Shown: piece after piece, positions 53,593-63,707 of the stretch
Layout of the letters: the number at the start of each line of letters is the position of its first letter
How positions within the stretch are numbered: the first letter of the stretch is position 1
Assembly: GCF_005221385.1 (NCBI RefSeq)
Contig: NZ_CP039904.1
Span: 310,001 to 374,000, forward strand
Direction: 5' to 3'
From: Agrobacterium tumefaciens
GTDB lineage: Bacteria > Pseudomonadota > Alphaproteobacteria > Rhizobiales > Rhizobiaceae
DNA length: 64,000 bases
Notes under the pieces: generated by a model
Told to the model about the DNA's origin: nothing
Databases searched by the model: none
What the model saw: the letters and a program-made list of their open reading frames with translations, nothing else
Position numbers and translations under genes: made by a program

Positions 53593-54857
53593 GCTCTCGT
53601 CTGCAACCGCATACCGATCGCCGGGTGAGTTTCACCATTCTGCGCCGCTTTCACTGGCAGGCACAGTTTGCCCGCAGCGAAATAAAGCAGGAACGAGCCG
53701 ATCTGGTAGGGGAAGATGATATCGATCTCCACGAAGGAGCGCACCACGAACAGCGCGCAGATCGCAAAGAGAATAACGCCCTGCGGATCGCTCTTGCGCA
53801 TCAGCACCGAGCGCAGATGTCCGAGCAGCGTGCCGTAAAGCACCATGCCGAGCAGCACCATTCCGACGATGCCGTTCTCTACCACCGTCTCGATATAGGT
53901 ATTATGGAAATGGAAGCCGGTGCGGCCGGTAATGAAGAAGTCGTTCCAAAGCCGTTCGGCATCGGCAAAACCCGCCACCCAGAACCCCTGATAACCGACA
54001 CCGAGGATCGGCGTCTGTTTTGCCGCCTCTATGCCCTGCTGCCAGAGATAGGTGCGGCCGGTAAGCGTCGAATCCTTGCCGAAAACCCCGAGAATGGCAT
54101 CGAGCAGGCCGAATTGCAGGGAGGCGACCGCAAGCAGCGCACCAAGGCCGCCAAGCACGAAAAATGTCATCTTGCGATTGGCGGGAGACAGCATGCCGAT
54201 CGGGATGAAGCCGATGATGAGCGCAACCACGGCCGCCGTGGTGATGGTGGATGTGGCCGATTGCGATGCGATGAGGCTATAGGCCGATAAGAGCCCGGTA
54301 ACACCGGCAATCGGCAGCCAGATGCCTCTCTGTTTCAGGACCAGCACGGAGGCCGCGGCAAAAATGACGCCGAGCGAGGCATAAAAACCGAGCTGGTTCT
54401 TCGATGAGAAGGCGCCGACGAAACTATAGGTGCCGTCCAGCGCATCGAAGAGATAGATGCCGAACAGCAGCGAATAGAGCAGAACCACGGCGATGCCGAT
54501 CAGCGCGCCGCGCGTCAGCGTGCGGATCGAGATGACGCGCATGGCGATCAGGGCGCAGACAATATGCGTCATATATTGGATGGAGGCGCGCATGGTTACC
54601 GACGCGGCCTCCGACCAGAAGCTGGACAGCACAGTCAGGATGCCGAAGGCGAAGATCCACAGATAACGCGGATAATTGCCGAGCACCTGCCGGTAATTGA
54701 CCACCACCAGCGGCAGCCACATGCCATAATAGGCCAGAACCGAGATTTGCCCGAAACGCGACGAATAGGCGAACACGAAGAATGACAGCGCAATAGCCGC
54801 CATTCCGAAGATTTCATTGCGTTCGGGATCGATCAGCGCCGATTTGGCAATCCGCAT
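53589..54857 (-). CDS. exoQ: Succinoglycan polymerisation protein ExoQ (Wzy/O-antigen ligase type)
   Basis: The 422-residue protein has about ten to twelve membrane helices and the Wzy_C/O-antigen ligase loop containing FHFHNTYIETVVENGIVGM (near residue 310-330), preceded by GVGYQGFW. In Sinorhizobium, ExoQ is needed to make high-molecular-weight succinoglycan. It is the third gene of an exoY-exoF-exoQ block, 7 bp after exoF. Its stop overlaps the convergent upstream gene by four bases. The name rests on gene order plus the domain. Confidence 0.88.
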   Translation of the reverse strand: MRIAKSALIDPERNEIFGMAAIALSFFVFAYSSRFGQISVLAYYGMWLPLVVVNYRQVLGNYPRYLWIFAFGILTVLSSFWSEAASVTMRASIQYMTHIVCALIAMRVISIRTLTRGALIGIAVVLLYSLLFGIYLFDALDGTYSFVGAFSSKNQLGFYASLGVIFAAASVLVLKQRGIWLPIAGVTGLLSAYSLIASQSATSTITTAAVVALIIGFIPIGMLSPANRKMTFFVLGGLGALLAVASLQFGLLDAILGVFGKDSTLTGRTYLWQQGIEAAKQTPILGVGYQGFWVAGFADAERLWNDFFITGRTGFHFHNTYIETVVENGIVGMVLLGMVLYGTLLGHLRSVLMRKSDPQGVILFAICALFVVRSFVEIDIIFPYQIGSFLLYFAAGKLCLPVKAAQNGETHPAIGMRLQTRA

Positions 54858-54864
54858 GCAAACC

Positions 54865-56124
54865 TCACTGCATCAGGATTTCGGACGAAACCTTGATGAC
54901 GTCGCCGGGCTGAAGCAGGGTGTTTTCTTCCACCTTCACTTCCTTCGGCTTGCCATTTTCCTCACGCACCACGAGATAGGTGATGGTCGCGGATTTGCCC
55001 GATGGATCGAAGCGGATCGCTTCGGCCGATTGCGCCAGCGCCTCCGACATCAATTCACGGCTGGTGGTCAGCTGCAGATTGAGCTTGTCGAGTTCCGCTT
55101 CGGTGTCCTGCAATTCCTTGGAACGCTGCGCCACCCAGTCGTTGCGCAGGTTGATCTCGTCCTGGGTCGCCTTGTTGATGTCCTGCTTGGCGCGCAGAGA
55201 CTGCGTATCGATATCAAGAAGGGTGGATTCCACCTCCGCCGCGCGCTCTTCCGCCGAGATACGCCGCTGCGATAGCGCAAGCCCCTGTTCATTCAGCCGG
55301 TTGACGCGGTCGCGGTCTTCGTTGGCGAGCTGGAGCTGGCGGTTCTGTGTTTCCGATTTTTTATTCAGCGATTCGACTTCACTCTGCAAAAGGGCATGCA
55401 GATCCGTCAACGCCTTCAGCTGAAGCGTATAACGCTCGGTGCGGGATTTCATCAGCGCGCTTTCGCTGGCGAGAAGCGTATCGATCTCGCTGATCTTTTC
55501 CATTTCAGGCGTCTTGGCGATGGCCTGATCGCCCTTGACCTCGGCAATCAACCGCGCCTGGCGCGCCAGCAGCCTTGCCCGCTGATTGTCGTAGACGGCG
55601 GCATCGCCGCGCGCATTGATGAAGTCGCGGGCAAAACGCTGGCCGGCGTCGGAGCGACGCAGGCCGCCGGCAAGGCTGACGGCCTTCAGCACCGTGAGAT
55701 TGGCGGCATAGGGATATTCGCCCGGCGTCTGCACGTCGCCGCTGAGAAAGATCGGCCGGAACTGGGCGATTTCGACGGAAGCCGAGGGAAGGTTGCGAAG
55801 TGCGAATTTGCTCTGAAGCTGGGCGCCGATCGCCTCACCGACTTCCGAAGGCGTTTTCCCCGAAACATCCAGCTGGCCGATAAATGGCAAGGACAGCGCG
55901 CCGGATGGGCCGACGGAATAATCGCCATTGATGACGTCCCAGTTGCGGATGCTGCCATCGGCCGGCTGCCATTCGGCAACACGGATGCGCAGCTTGTCGG
56001 CGGTGCCGAGCTTATATTGCCCACCCTCTGCCGCCATTGCGGAGAGCGGTGCGGCCAGGGCGACGGAAGCGGCAAGCACGAGGGCGGCAAGCGGACGGCG
56101 GGGGGTGGCAAAAAGGCCGTTCAT
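54865..56124 (-). CDS. exoF: Polysaccharide export protein ExoF
   Basis: The 419-residue periplasmic/outer-membrane export protein has a signal peptide (about 1-32, ending SAMA). The Poly_export domain follows (YKLGTADKLRIRVAEW, GALSLPFIGQLDVSGKT) and then an SLBB-like region (FLSGDVQTPGEYPY). A long coiled coil occupies roughly 190-360, and the C-terminus ends LLQPGDVIKVSSEILMQ. There is no lipobox. GGGAG stands eight bases before the ATG at 56124. ExoF acts in succinoglycan export or early assembly, between exoY and exoQ as in Sinorhizobium. Confidence 0.9.
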   Translation of the reverse strand: MNGLFATPRRPLAALVLAASVALAAPLSAMAAEGGQYKLGTADKLRIRVAEWQPADGSIRNWDVINGDYSVGPSGALSLPFIGQLDVSGKTPSEVGEAIGAQLQSKFALRNLPSASVEIAQFRPIFLSGDVQTPGEYPYAANLTVLKAVSLAGGLRRSDAGQRFARDFINARGDAAVYDNQRARLLARQARLIAEVKGDQAIAKTPEMEKISEIDTLLASESALMKSRTERYTLQLKALTDLHALLQSEVESLNKKSETQNRQLQLANEDRDRVNRLNEQGLALSQRRISAEERAAEVESTLLDIDTQSLRAKQDINKATQDEINLRNDWVAQRSKELQDTEAELDKLNLQLTTSRELMSEALAQSAEAIRFDPSGKSATITYLVVREENGKPKEVKVEENTLLQPGDVIKVSSEILMQ

Positions 56125-56314
56125 CGGGAGACTCCCTGTTTGCTGATCGCCATGCAGGCGATCAGACGATAGGCAACCGGGCAAGCCCGGCTGCGCAGCG
56201 CCGCAGAAGCGGCCGCTATTGTTAGCACCAATGACGCACCCGAAGACCGGACTTGGGATCCCGGTCGGGTGCGTGTCGAAACGAAAATCGATAAAGCCGA
56301 ACTCAATATTGATT

Positions 56315-56992
56315 TCAGTAGCTGCCGCGCGACAGGCACACGGCGGGAATGGTCTTGACAATGATGAAGACATCCTGCCGCATCGACCAGTTCTGCACAT
56401 ATTGCGTGTCGAAAGCCACGCGGGTCTTGTAGGATACGTCGTTACGGCCGCTGATCTGCCACAGGCCGGTCAGGCCCGGACGGGTGCTGAGATAATAAGC
56501 GGCAGCGCTTTCATAATAGCTCAGCTCCTCGTCAACGACGGGGCGCGGGCCAACCACGCTCATTTCACCACGGATGATGTTGAGGAGCTGCGGCAGTTCA
56601 TCAAGGCTAAGCTTGCGTAGCACGGCGCCGACGGCGGTGACACGCGGATCGTTCTTGAGCTTGCGGGTCGCGCGCCATTCCTCGGCGGCTTCCGGGTTGG
56701 CGGCAAGATATTGCCGCAACATCTCGTCACCGTTCATCGCCATCGTCCTGAATTTCAGGCAATGGAAATAGCGGCCATTATGTCCCACACGCCGGTGACC
56801 ATAAAAGATCGGACCGGGATCGGAAAATTTCACCAGAGCGGCGATCAGCAGGAAAATCGGGCTGAAGATGAGCAGCGCAAGTGCAGCCGATGCCATATCG
56901 AAGCTGCGTTTTGCGATGCCCCCGATAGGGAAACTGACATCGAAATCTTCGGAACTGAGTGTCTGTTCAGCCGATTGGGTCGCGGACTTCAT
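56315..56992 (-). CDS. exoY: Undecaprenyl-phosphate galactose phosphotransferase ExoY
   Basis: The 225-residue bacterial sugar transferase has one membrane helix (about 30-55: SFDMASAALALLIFSPIFLLIAALVKF). Catalytic signatures are KFRTM, RKLSLDELPQLLNIIRGEMS and VGPRPV, and the C-terminus has RPGLTGLWQISGR. It places the first sugar phosphate (galactose) on the lipid carrier to start succinoglycan repeat synthesis. The length matches Sinorhizobium ExoY. A 190-bp gap separates it from exoF. The first methionine with this alignment is at 56992. Confidence 0.93.
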   Translation of the reverse strand: MKSATQSAEQTLSSEDFDVSFPIGGIAKRSFDMASAALALLIFSPIFLLIAALVKFSDPGPIFYGHRRVGHNGRYFHCLKFRTMAMNGDEMLRQYLAANPEAAEEWRATRKLKNDPRVTAVGAVLRKLSLDELPQLLNIIRGEMSVVGPRPVVDEELSYYESAAAYYLSTRPGLTGLWQISGRNDVSYKTRVAFDTQYVQNWSMRQDVFIIVKTIPAVCLSRGSY

Positions 56993-57611
56993 AGAGAGAA
57001 CTCCATTTATGTTTTGCGATTGGTCGGTGCCCGAAGGCGCGTCTTTCCGTCTAAAGGAGATAACAAGTCTGTGTTCGGAATTTGATGCTAATGGATTTTT
57101 TGTAAGGCACATTGCCCATGACCGTCTATGCGATTTCTTGCGGCGGCGGTCGATCAACCTCCGGGCAATATTAAGCGTTGCATAAAAAAGAAACAAATGC
57201 GCTTACGGCCATGTGCGTAGAGCATGGGTGGCCTCCTGGCATGTATTGTATTTTCGACCGCCTACAGTCTTTTCTTATATGTTTCTTATGGCTTAATCGG
57301 ATGACACAGGAACGCCAAGAACAGCCATGCGTGTAACAGACTATTAAATTTTTTTGCGCCGCAGCAAGATTGCGGCAATGCATATAAAATTTGACATATT
57401 AGCCGGGATTTTTTTACCCGACACTCGGCCTTGGCCAAGAAAAAGCGATGGAAAAATTGCAAGAGCGGCGCAAAAGCGGCAAAACAATGGCAAAAAACTG
57501 CGCTGGAGCCGCAGAATATCTTCAAAATATTCGAGCCCCGGCCGGGATTCGGCTCCGCTTGCGATAAGCAGAGTGCTCTGCGACCCTCACATCAAGCAGA
57601 ACGCTGTGGAA
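56993..57611. promoter_or_regulatory. Upstream region of exoY, no gene seen
   Basis: About 620 AT-rich bp between exoY and the convergent-oriented cupin/XRE gene end. The frames present are short, lack ribosome binding sites and show no ExoX-like sequence. It must contain the exoY promoter; I cannot place operator sites with confidence. Confidence 0.45.
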
Positions 57612-58160
57612 TCAGAAGGTGGGCGGCGTACAGGCGCTGATGACTTCGCAGGGCACGGGACCGACGCAGCGGAAGCGATGCGGCCTGCGGCTCTCGAAAT
57701 AATAGGCATCGCCCGGCCCCAGCACCCGCCGCTCCTCATCAACCGTCACTTCCAGACGCCCGGAGAGGATGATGCCCCCCTCCTCGCCATCATGCACCAA
57801 CGGCACCTTGCCGGTATCGGCACCCGGCTGGTAACATTCCTTCAGGATTTGCAGACTGCGGCCGAAGACGTTGTCGCCCACCTGCCGGAAGGAGATCGGC
57901 CCCTTGCCGATTTCGACCAACTCATCCGCCCGATAGAAGGCCTTGCGGTTTGTCTCCGGCTCGAAGGCGAAGAATTCGGCGAGGCCGATCGGTATACCGT
58001 CCAGAATACGCTTCAGCGCTCCGACGGACGGGTTGGAGGTATTGCTCTCGATCAGCGAAATCGTTGAATTGGTCACACCGGCGCGCCTTGCCAGTTCACG
58101 CTGGGAAATGTTGTGACGCAGCCGCAAATGGCGCAAACGCCCGCCTATATCCACCGACAT
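57612..58160 (-). CDS. XRE-cupin transcriptional regulator (PuuR-like)
   Basis: The 182-residue protein has an N-terminal XRE helix-turn-helix (LRHLRLRHNISQRELARRAGVTNSTISLIE, residues 8-37) and a C-terminal cupin domain (about 108-176: GKVPLVHDGEEGGIILSG, PGDAYYFESRRPHRF). This architecture is shared with PuuR and related repressors of polyamine and amine catabolism. It is divergent from an omega-amino-acid aminotransferase across about 143 bp, so it probably controls that gene in response to its substrate. Confidence 0.9.
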   Translation of the reverse strand: MSVDIGGRLRHLRLRHNISQRELARRAGVTNSTISLIESNTSNPSVGALKRILDGIPIGLAEFFAFEPETNRKAFYRADELVEIGKGPISFRQVGDNVFGRSLQILKECYQPGADTGKVPLVHDGEEGGIILSGRLEVTVDEERRVLGPGDAYYFESRRPHRFRCVGPVPCEVISACTPPTF

Positions 58161-58303
58161 GCTGCCGCCCCCGTTACCGTTGTTCGAAATATCGAAAACA
58201 CTGCATTTCGCCTACAGCATTTTCAATGACTTGGCCACAGAGAGAAAAGGGCTTGTTCGCTCTGAAAAATAGCTTTCAATCATCGGCAACGAACAGGAGA
58301 ACC

Positions 58304-59641
58304 ATGATGGACAACCCCAGCCGATCCAATTCCACCTCACTCGACAGCTACTGGATGCCATTTACCGCCAACCGGCAGTTCAAGGCCAATCCCCGCCTGC
58401 TGACGAGCGCCGAGGGCATGTATTACACCAGCAATGACGGCCGCCAGGTTCTCGATGGCACGGCTGGCCTGTGGTGCGTCAATCTCGGCCACGGCCGCCA
58501 ACAGATCGCCTCCGCCGTCAAGCACCAGCTTTCGACCATGGATTACGCGCCCTCCTTTCAGATGGGCCATCCCGTCGCCTTCGAATTCGCCGAGCGGCTG
58601 GCGGAAATCGCCCCCGGCCCTGAAGGTGCAAAGCTTGATCGCGTTTTCTACACCGGCTCCGGCTCGGAATCGGTCGATACGGCCCTTAAGATCGCCATCG
58701 CCTATCAGCGCGCCATCGGCCAGGGCACCCGCAGCCGCCTGATCGGCCGTGAGCGCGGTTATCACGGCGTCGGTTTCGGCGGCATCTCCGTCGGCGGCCT
58801 CGTCAACAACCGCCGGGTTTTCCCGCAGATACCCGCCGACCATCTGCGTCATACTCATGATCCTGCAAGGAACAGCTTCGTGAAGGGCCAGCCCGAGCAC
58901 GGCGCAGAACTTGCCGACGATCTGGAGCGGCTGGTCGCCCTGCATGGCGCGGAAACCATCGCTGCCTGCATCGTCGAGCCGGTGGCCGGCTCCACCGGCG
59001 TGCTGGTGCCGCCAAAGGGTTACCTGGACCGCCTGCGTGCCATCTGCGACAAGCACGGCATTCTGCTGATCTTTGATGAAGTCATCACCGGTTTCGGTCG
59101 CATGGGCTCATCCTTCGCAAGCAACTATTTCGGTGTTACGCCTGATATCGTCACCACCGCCAAGGGGCTGACCAATGGCGCGATCCCCATGGGCGCGGTC
59201 TTCACCAGCCGCAAGGTGCATGATGCGCTGATGCATGGCCCGGAAAGCCAGATCGAGCTGTTCCACGGTTATACCTATTCGGGCCATCCCGTCGCCTGCG
59301 CCGCCGGCATTGCCGCGCTCGATATCTATCGCGATGAAGATCTTTTCACCCGCGCATCCGAATTGCAGGATATCTGGCACGACGCCATCCATTCGCTGAA
59401 GGGCCTGCCGAACGTTATCGACATCCGCACTATCGGCCTCATCGCCGGCATCGAGCTGCAATCGCGCGACGGCGCCATCGGCGCGCGCGCCTATGATATC
59501 TTTGTGGATTGCTTCGAGCGCGGCCTGCTTGTCCGCGTCACCGGCGACATCATCGCCCTCTCGCCGCCGCTGATTGCCGAAAAATCCCATTTCGACGACA
59601 TCGTCTCGATCCTCGGTGACGCGCTGAAACGCGCAAATTAA
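58304..59641 (+). CDS. Omega-amino acid:pyruvate aminotransferase
   Basis: The 445-residue class III PLP aminotransferase is of the beta-alanine:pyruvate type. The N-terminal DSYWMPFTANRQFK is a signature of that group. The phosphate site is GSGSESVDTALK, the PLP-pyridine Asp lies in IFDEVITGFGRMG, and the PLP lysine in TTAKGLTNGAIPMGAV. AGGAGA lies before two consecutive ATGs (58304 and 58307). It is divergent from a PuuR-like regulator, which suggests use of omega-amines or beta-alanine as a nitrogen source. A strong terminator follows. Confidence 0.93.
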   Translation: MMDNPSRSNSTSLDSYWMPFTANRQFKANPRLLTSAEGMYYTSNDGRQVLDGTAGLWCVNLGHGRQQIASAVKHQLSTMDYAPSFQMGHPVAFEFAERLAEIAPGPEGAKLDRVFYTGSGSESVDTALKIAIAYQRAIGQGTRSRLIGRERGYHGVGFGGISVGGLVNNRRVFPQIPADHLRHTHDPARNSFVKGQPEHGAELADDLERLVALHGAETIAACIVEPVAGSTGVLVPPKGYLDRLRAICDKHGILLIFDEVITGFGRMGSSFASNYFGVTPDIVTTAKGLTNGAIPMGAVFTSRKVHDALMHGPESQIELFHGYTYSGHPVACAAGIAALDIYRDEDLFTRASELQDIWHDAIHSLKGLPNVIDIRTIGLIAGIELQSRDGAIGARAYDIFVDCFERGLLVRVTGDIIALSPPLIAEKSHFDDIVSILGDALKRAN

Positions 59642-59664
59642 AAGTATAAATTTCTAATATAGGA

Positions 59665-59694
59665 AAGGCTGCAATACAAATTGCAGCCTTTTTT
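59665..59694 (+). terminator. Rho-independent terminator
   Basis: A perfect 10-bp stem AAGGCTGCAA / TTGCAGCCTT with loop TACAAA, followed directly by TTTT, stands 24 bp after the aminotransferase stop. It is the clearest intrinsic terminator in the window. Confidence 0.93.
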
Positions 59695-59786
59695 CGCTTT
59701 TATCAAAATCAGCCCGCACATAGATCATTTATTAAGCATGTTCTATTATTTTTCCGCAGTATAACCAACAGCGCGGGAACGTCTCC

Positions 59787-61607
59787 ATGGCGTCGATTCA
59801 GAAAAAGATAATATTGGCAAGCATTGCGATCTTTTCCATCACCGGCGCCGCCACGGGCGTTGGCATGTGGGCAACGGAAACGCTAAACCGTAACAGTGAA
59901 TATGTCGCACTTTCGGCCGAAGTGCTGCGCAACCACATGCAAGCGGACATGATGCATGATGCATTGCGCTCCGACGTACTTGCCGCCATTCTTTCCACCA
60001 ATGCCAGCATGGGCCTCGACCTTAAGGCGGTTGAGGCTGACCTTGGCGAACATGAAGCCAGCTTCCGCGAAATGATCGAGGCCAACAGGTCCCTGTCAGC
60101 AGGCACAAACGTCAAGGCCGTGATTGATGGCGTCGAAAAACCACTGCTCGCTTATATGGAAGCGGCCAATGCGGTTGTCGGCCTTGCGGGTTCCCGCCCG
60201 GAAGAGGCGATCAAGCTGATGCCCGAGTTCATGCGGCAATTCTCGGCGCTGGAAAAAGCGATGGAAGTGGCCGGCGACCAGATCGAGGCCCTGTCCGATG
60301 CCGCCTCGGCCGAAAGCGAAAAGACCAAGGCGACGATCAACCTTGCCTTGAAGGTCCTGCTGGTTCTGGCGGCAATCTTCTCCGTCGGGCTTTTCCTTCT
60401 CACCCGCAGATCGGTTATCCACCCCATCCTGCAATTGTCAAAGAACATGGAAACATTGGCGGGCGGCGATACGTCTCAGCCACCCTCCAGCATCGATCGC
60501 AAGGATGAGATCGGCTCCATGTCCGGCGCGGTCGAAATATTCCGACAGGCGGCAATCGCCAATCAAGTACTTGAAGAACAGGCGGCGGCAGCCCGCCGGC
60601 AGGCGCAAGCCGATCAGGAAGCAGCGCGCCAGCAGGCCGAGGAGGACGCTTCCGAACGGCTGCGCATCGCCACATCCGGCCTCGCAGCCGGTCTGAAGCG
60701 ACTGGCTTCGGGTGATCTGGCGTTCCAGCTCGATCAGGCCTTCGCCCCGCAATTTGAAGCCCTGCGGCATGATTTCAACAGTTCTGTCCGGCAGCTGGCC
60801 GAAACATTGTTTGCGATTTCCGATGGCATCGGCACGATAGACGGCAGCAGCCGCGAGATTGCCGCCGGCGCATCTGACCTTTCCCGCCGCACGGAAAATC
60901 AGGCAGCCTCCCTCGAACAGACCGCCGCAGCGCTCGAGGAAATCACGGCCAATGTTTCAAACGCCAACAAACGCACTTCAGAAGCGCGGCTTGCCGCCAC
61001 CGACGCCAACCACAGCGCCCTGAAATCGGTCGAGGTGGTCAGCCACGCCGAAGAGGCGATGCGCCGCATCGAGACATCATCGCGGCAGATTACCGGCATC
61101 ATCGGCGTCATCGACGAAATTGCCTTCCAGACCAATCTTCTGGCGCTGAATGCCGGGGTGGAGGCCGCCCGCGCCGGTGAGGCCGGTAAAGGTTTTGCCG
61201 TGGTGGCGCAGGAAGTGCGTGATCTTGCCCAGCGTTCCGCAAAGGCCGCAAGCGAAATCCGTGACCATATCCGCCAATCATCGGCAGAAGTGGAAAGCGG
61301 CGTGAAGCTGGTTCTCGATACCGGTACGGCGCTGAAGGATATCGGCGAACGCATCGCCGGCATCGACCAGCACATGACGGCGATTGCGACATCAGCCGCC
61401 GAACAATCGACGGGGCTCGCCGAAATCAACGCGGCCGTAAACTCCATGGATCACGCCACCCAGCAGAATGCGGCCATGGTGGAGCAATCCACCGCAGCTT
61501 CGGCCACGCTTGCCGCGGAAACGGCAAAGCTGCGCGCGCTGGTTTCACGTTTCCGTCTGGATATGGAAGATGTTGGTGACCAAGACATTATCCGTCGCGT
61601 GGCCTGA
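59787..61607 (+). CDS. Methyl-accepting chemotaxis protein
   Basis: The 606-residue receptor has a membrane helix at about 9-30, a helical periplasmic sensor (about 31-185) and a second helix near 186-206 ([20 protein letters not shown]). A HAMP domain follows, then a Gln/Ala coiled linker (about 262-300) and the cytoplasmic signalling domain with the conserved hairpin tip [32 protein letters not shown]. There is no C-terminal CheR pentapeptide. It has its own leader after the terminator. The ligand is not predictable; the helical sensor is not a Cache fold. Confidence 0.95.
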   Translation: MASIQKKIILASIAIFSITGAATGVGMWATETLNRNSEYVALSAEVLRNHMQADMMHDALRSDVLAAILSTNASMGLDLKAVEADLGEHEASFREMIEANRSLSAGTNVKAVIDGVEKPLLAYMEAANAVVGLAGSRPEEAIKLMPEFMRQFSALEKAMEVAGDQIEALSDAASAESEKTKATINLALKVLLVLAAIFSVGLFLLTRRSVIHPILQLSKNMETLAGGDTSQPPSSIDRKDEIGSMSGAVEIFRQAAIANQVLEEQAAAARRQAQADQEAARQQAEEDASERLRIATSGLAAGLKRLASGDLAFQLDQAFAPQFEALRHDFNSSVRQLAETLFAISDGIGTIDGSSREIAAGASDLSRRTENQAASLEQTAAALEEITANVSNANKRTSEARLAATDANHSALKSVEVVSHAEEAMRRIETSSRQITGIIGVIDEIAFQTNLLALNAGVEAARAGEAGKGFAVVAQEVRDLAQRSAKAASEIRDHIRQSSAEVESGVKLVLDTGTALKDIGERIAGIDQHMTAIATSAAEQSTGLAEINAAVNSMDHATQQNAAMVEQSTAASATLAAETAKLRALVSRFRLDMEDVGDQDIIRRVA

Positions 61608-61639
61608 GGCGGAAGCATTGCGCTGCCATCCGTCCATTG

Positions 61640-61669
61640 TTTCCAGCCGCTGATTTCAGCGGCTGGAAA
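61640..61669. terminator. Bidirectional hairpin between convergent genes
   Basis: A 14-bp perfect stem TTTCCAGCCGCTGA / TCAGCGGCTGGAAA with a two-base loop lies between the chemotaxis receptor stop (61607) and the L,D-transpeptidase stop (61680). A/T bases flank both sides, as expected of a two-way terminator. Confidence 0.75.
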
Positions 61670-61679
61670 TTCTTGTCTA

Positions 61680-62465
61680 TCAGTAAGTCTGAACCGGCTG
61701 CGACAGGCCGTCGCCGACAACGCCATTGCCATATTGGGCAACGGGCACACCTTCCTGGCCGATCGGCACGCCCTGCTGCGCCGGGCCGAGCGCCGTCACC
61801 ACGATCGGCGTGCCATCCGGCACGCGATTATAGAGATCGACGATATCCTGGTTGATGAGGCGCACGCAGCCTGACGATACCGACTTGCCGATGGTCCACC
61901 ATTCGGGCGAACCGTGCAGGCGGTAGATCGTGTCCTTGCCGTCCTTGAAAATATAGAGTGCACGCGCGCCGAGCGGGTTCTTGAGGCCCGGCTCCATACC
62001 GCCATTGCGGCTGCTATAGGGCTCCAGCTCCGGCTGACGGGCGATCATTTCATCGGGCGGTGTCCAGCGCGGCCATTGGCGCTTGTACTGGATGACGCCG
62101 CGGCCGGCCCATTCGAAACCGGCGCGGCCGAGGCCGACGCCATAACGCATGGCCTGACCGTTCTCATAGGTGAGGTAAAGGAAATGGTTGGCCGTATCGA
62201 CGACGATGACGCCGGGACGCTCGCCCGTGGGATTGGCCACCATCTGCCGCAGGAACTGGCGCGGAATCCGCTTATAGGGAATTTCCGGCAGCGGAAACTG
62301 TTCGTCCGGCTTGGGGCCGTACATCAGCGCATACATCGGATCTTCTGCGGGGGCGGCCGGCCGTGCGGCTTCACGCGCCGTGGTGTTGCAGCCGGCAAGG
62401 CCGGCAAGCGCCAATCCACCTGCTCCAAGCAGGAAACCCCGCCGGGTCGTTGTCGTCTCGTTCAA
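61680..62465 (-). CDS. L,D-transpeptidase (YkuD), secreted
   Basis: The 261-residue protein has a twin-arginine-like leader with lipobox (TRRGFLLGAGGLALAGLAGC, Cys near residue 26). A YkuD domain follows at about 80-225 with the catalytic HGSPEWWTIGKSVSSGCVRL (His and nucleophile Cys). It makes or edits meso-DAP cross-links in peptidoglycan or attaches proteins, a major activity in Rhizobiales polar growth. The only suitable start is TTG at 62465, seven bases after AGG; the ATG upstream runs into a stop. It lies 19 bp downstream of a second YkuD-type gene. Confidence 0.92.
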   Translation of the reverse strand: MNETTTTRRGFLLGAGGLALAGLAGCNTTAREAARPAAPAEDPMYALMYGPKPDEQFPLPEIPYKRIPRQFLRQMVANPTGERPGVIVVDTANHFLYLTYENGQAMRYGVGLGRAGFEWAGRGVIQYKRQWPRWTPPDEMIARQPELEPYSSRNGGMEPGLKNPLGARALYIFKDGKDTIYRLHGSPEWWTIGKSVSSGCVRLINQDIVDLYNRVPDGTPIVVTALGPAQQGVPIGQEGVPVAQYGNGVVGDGLSQPVQTY

Positions 62466-62484
62466 TTGAAAAACCTCATTTACG

Positions 62485-63540
62485 TCATCTCACACTGGCA
62501 AAGGGGTCTGCCAGCGCCGCATCGGGGCGGCTGATAGGGTACTTCGTGCCGGAAACCTGCGATGCCATGGACTTGGCGCCGCTGGACTTCAGAATGGCAC
62601 GGAAGCTCGGATGCATGCCGCCGTCTACATACGCGCTGAGAGGTACGGAAGTTCCCTCGTTCATCGCGGCGGCAATTTTTTGTTGTTCCTCGGCCAGTTT
62701 CGACGCCACCGCCGGGTCCGGCTGATTGGTGGCTGGCGGGCAGGCCGCCAGAGGATCAGCAGGCTCGCCTTCGGCGAATTCGCTGTTGAAGACATATCGC
62801 CGGCCGCAAACGGAGACCTTGGGCTGGCGGCGCGTCACCTCGAAATAGTCGTAGCCTTCCTTGAGCGTACGCCAGAAGGGCATGTTGGGATCGTCGCGAT
62901 GCGCCACCATGTTTCGTGCGCTCATGCGGAAGGGATAGGCCTGTACCTGAAAACGATCCTGCCCGCCCTGCAGCGCACGCGCCACGACGGCGTAAATCTC
63001 GCCCACCTGTTGGTCGGTCATGGCGTAACAGCCGGACGACGAACAGGCGCCATGCACCATCAGCGCTTCGCCGGTGTAACCGAGCGCCGATTCCAGCCGG
63101 TTGGGATAACCGAGATTGAAGGAGACGTAATATTGCGAATTCGGATTCAGCATGCCGGCCGAGACGTGATAAAAACCTTCCGGCGCCTGCCGGTCACCGG
63201 TCTTCATCTTCGGCCCGAGCTTTCCGGACCAGCGGCACATGGGATAGGTCTTCAGCAGCGCATAGCTTCCGGTCTTGTCGATCTTCCAGACCTCAAGCTC
63301 GCTTTCCTGCTTGAAAATACGAACGAGGACCGGGCTTTCCGGTCGCATGCTCTTGGCAGACATCTGCGCCATCATCTTGGACGACAGCTTCGGCGGGTCC
63401 TTCTTGACGCTATCGAGACCCATGGAGGTGCACGCGGCAAGACCGCCGCCGATCGCGACGACCGCAGCTACTCTTACCCCCGCCATCACCTTCAGCCGTA
63501 ACCCCGCAACCGCGAAATCCAGCAATGCCTTCATGTCCAT
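62485..63540 (-). CDS. L,D-transpeptidase-fold lipoprotein (YafK-like)
   Basis: The 351-residue protein has an N-terminal hydrophobic stretch (VRVAAVVAIGGGLAAC) ending in a lipobox-like Cys. A YkuD-type catalytic domain follows (about 70-220), with the active site HGACSSSGCYAMTDQQVGEIY. The C-terminal 130 residues are an additional variable region. YafK/DpaA-type enzymes can cut rather than form L,D links, so hydrolase or transferase is open. It is probably co-transcribed with the downstream YkuD gene. ATG at 63540 with an alternative six bases in. Confidence 0.87.
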   Translation of the reverse strand: MDMKALLDFAVAGLRLKVMAGVRVAAVVAIGGGLAACTSMGLDSVKKDPPKLSSKMMAQMSAKSMRPESPVLVRIFKQESELEVWKIDKTGSYALLKTYPMCRWSGKLGPKMKTGDRQAPEGFYHVSAGMLNPNSQYYVSFNLGYPNRLESALGYTGEALMVHGACSSSGCYAMTDQQVGEIYAVVARALQGGQDRFQVQAYPFRMSARNMVAHRDDPNMPFWRTLKEGYDYFEVTRRQPKVSVCGRRYVFNSEFAEGEPADPLAACPPATNQPDPAVASKLAEEQQKIAAAMNEGTSVPLSAYVDGGMHPSFRAILKSSGAKSMASQVSGTKYPISRPDAALADPFASVR

Positions 63541-63707
63541 GGATCGTTCTGCCCGCCTGATTTGCCCGCCTTTCCGGCAGACGCTTAACTAGCGAAGGTG
63601 GCCATAACGCGGCAACCTCGCACATGGACAAAGTCTCGTGAACAGACGTTACCCTTTCGTTAATCATAGGGACACAAGCCCGTGAGGAGCGGGGCAGACG
63701 GATACAC

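Noticed and set aside
57171..57525. Possible exoX-like small gene upstream of exoY
   Set aside because: The frames there have no conserved ExoX features or start signals. Composition looks non-coding.
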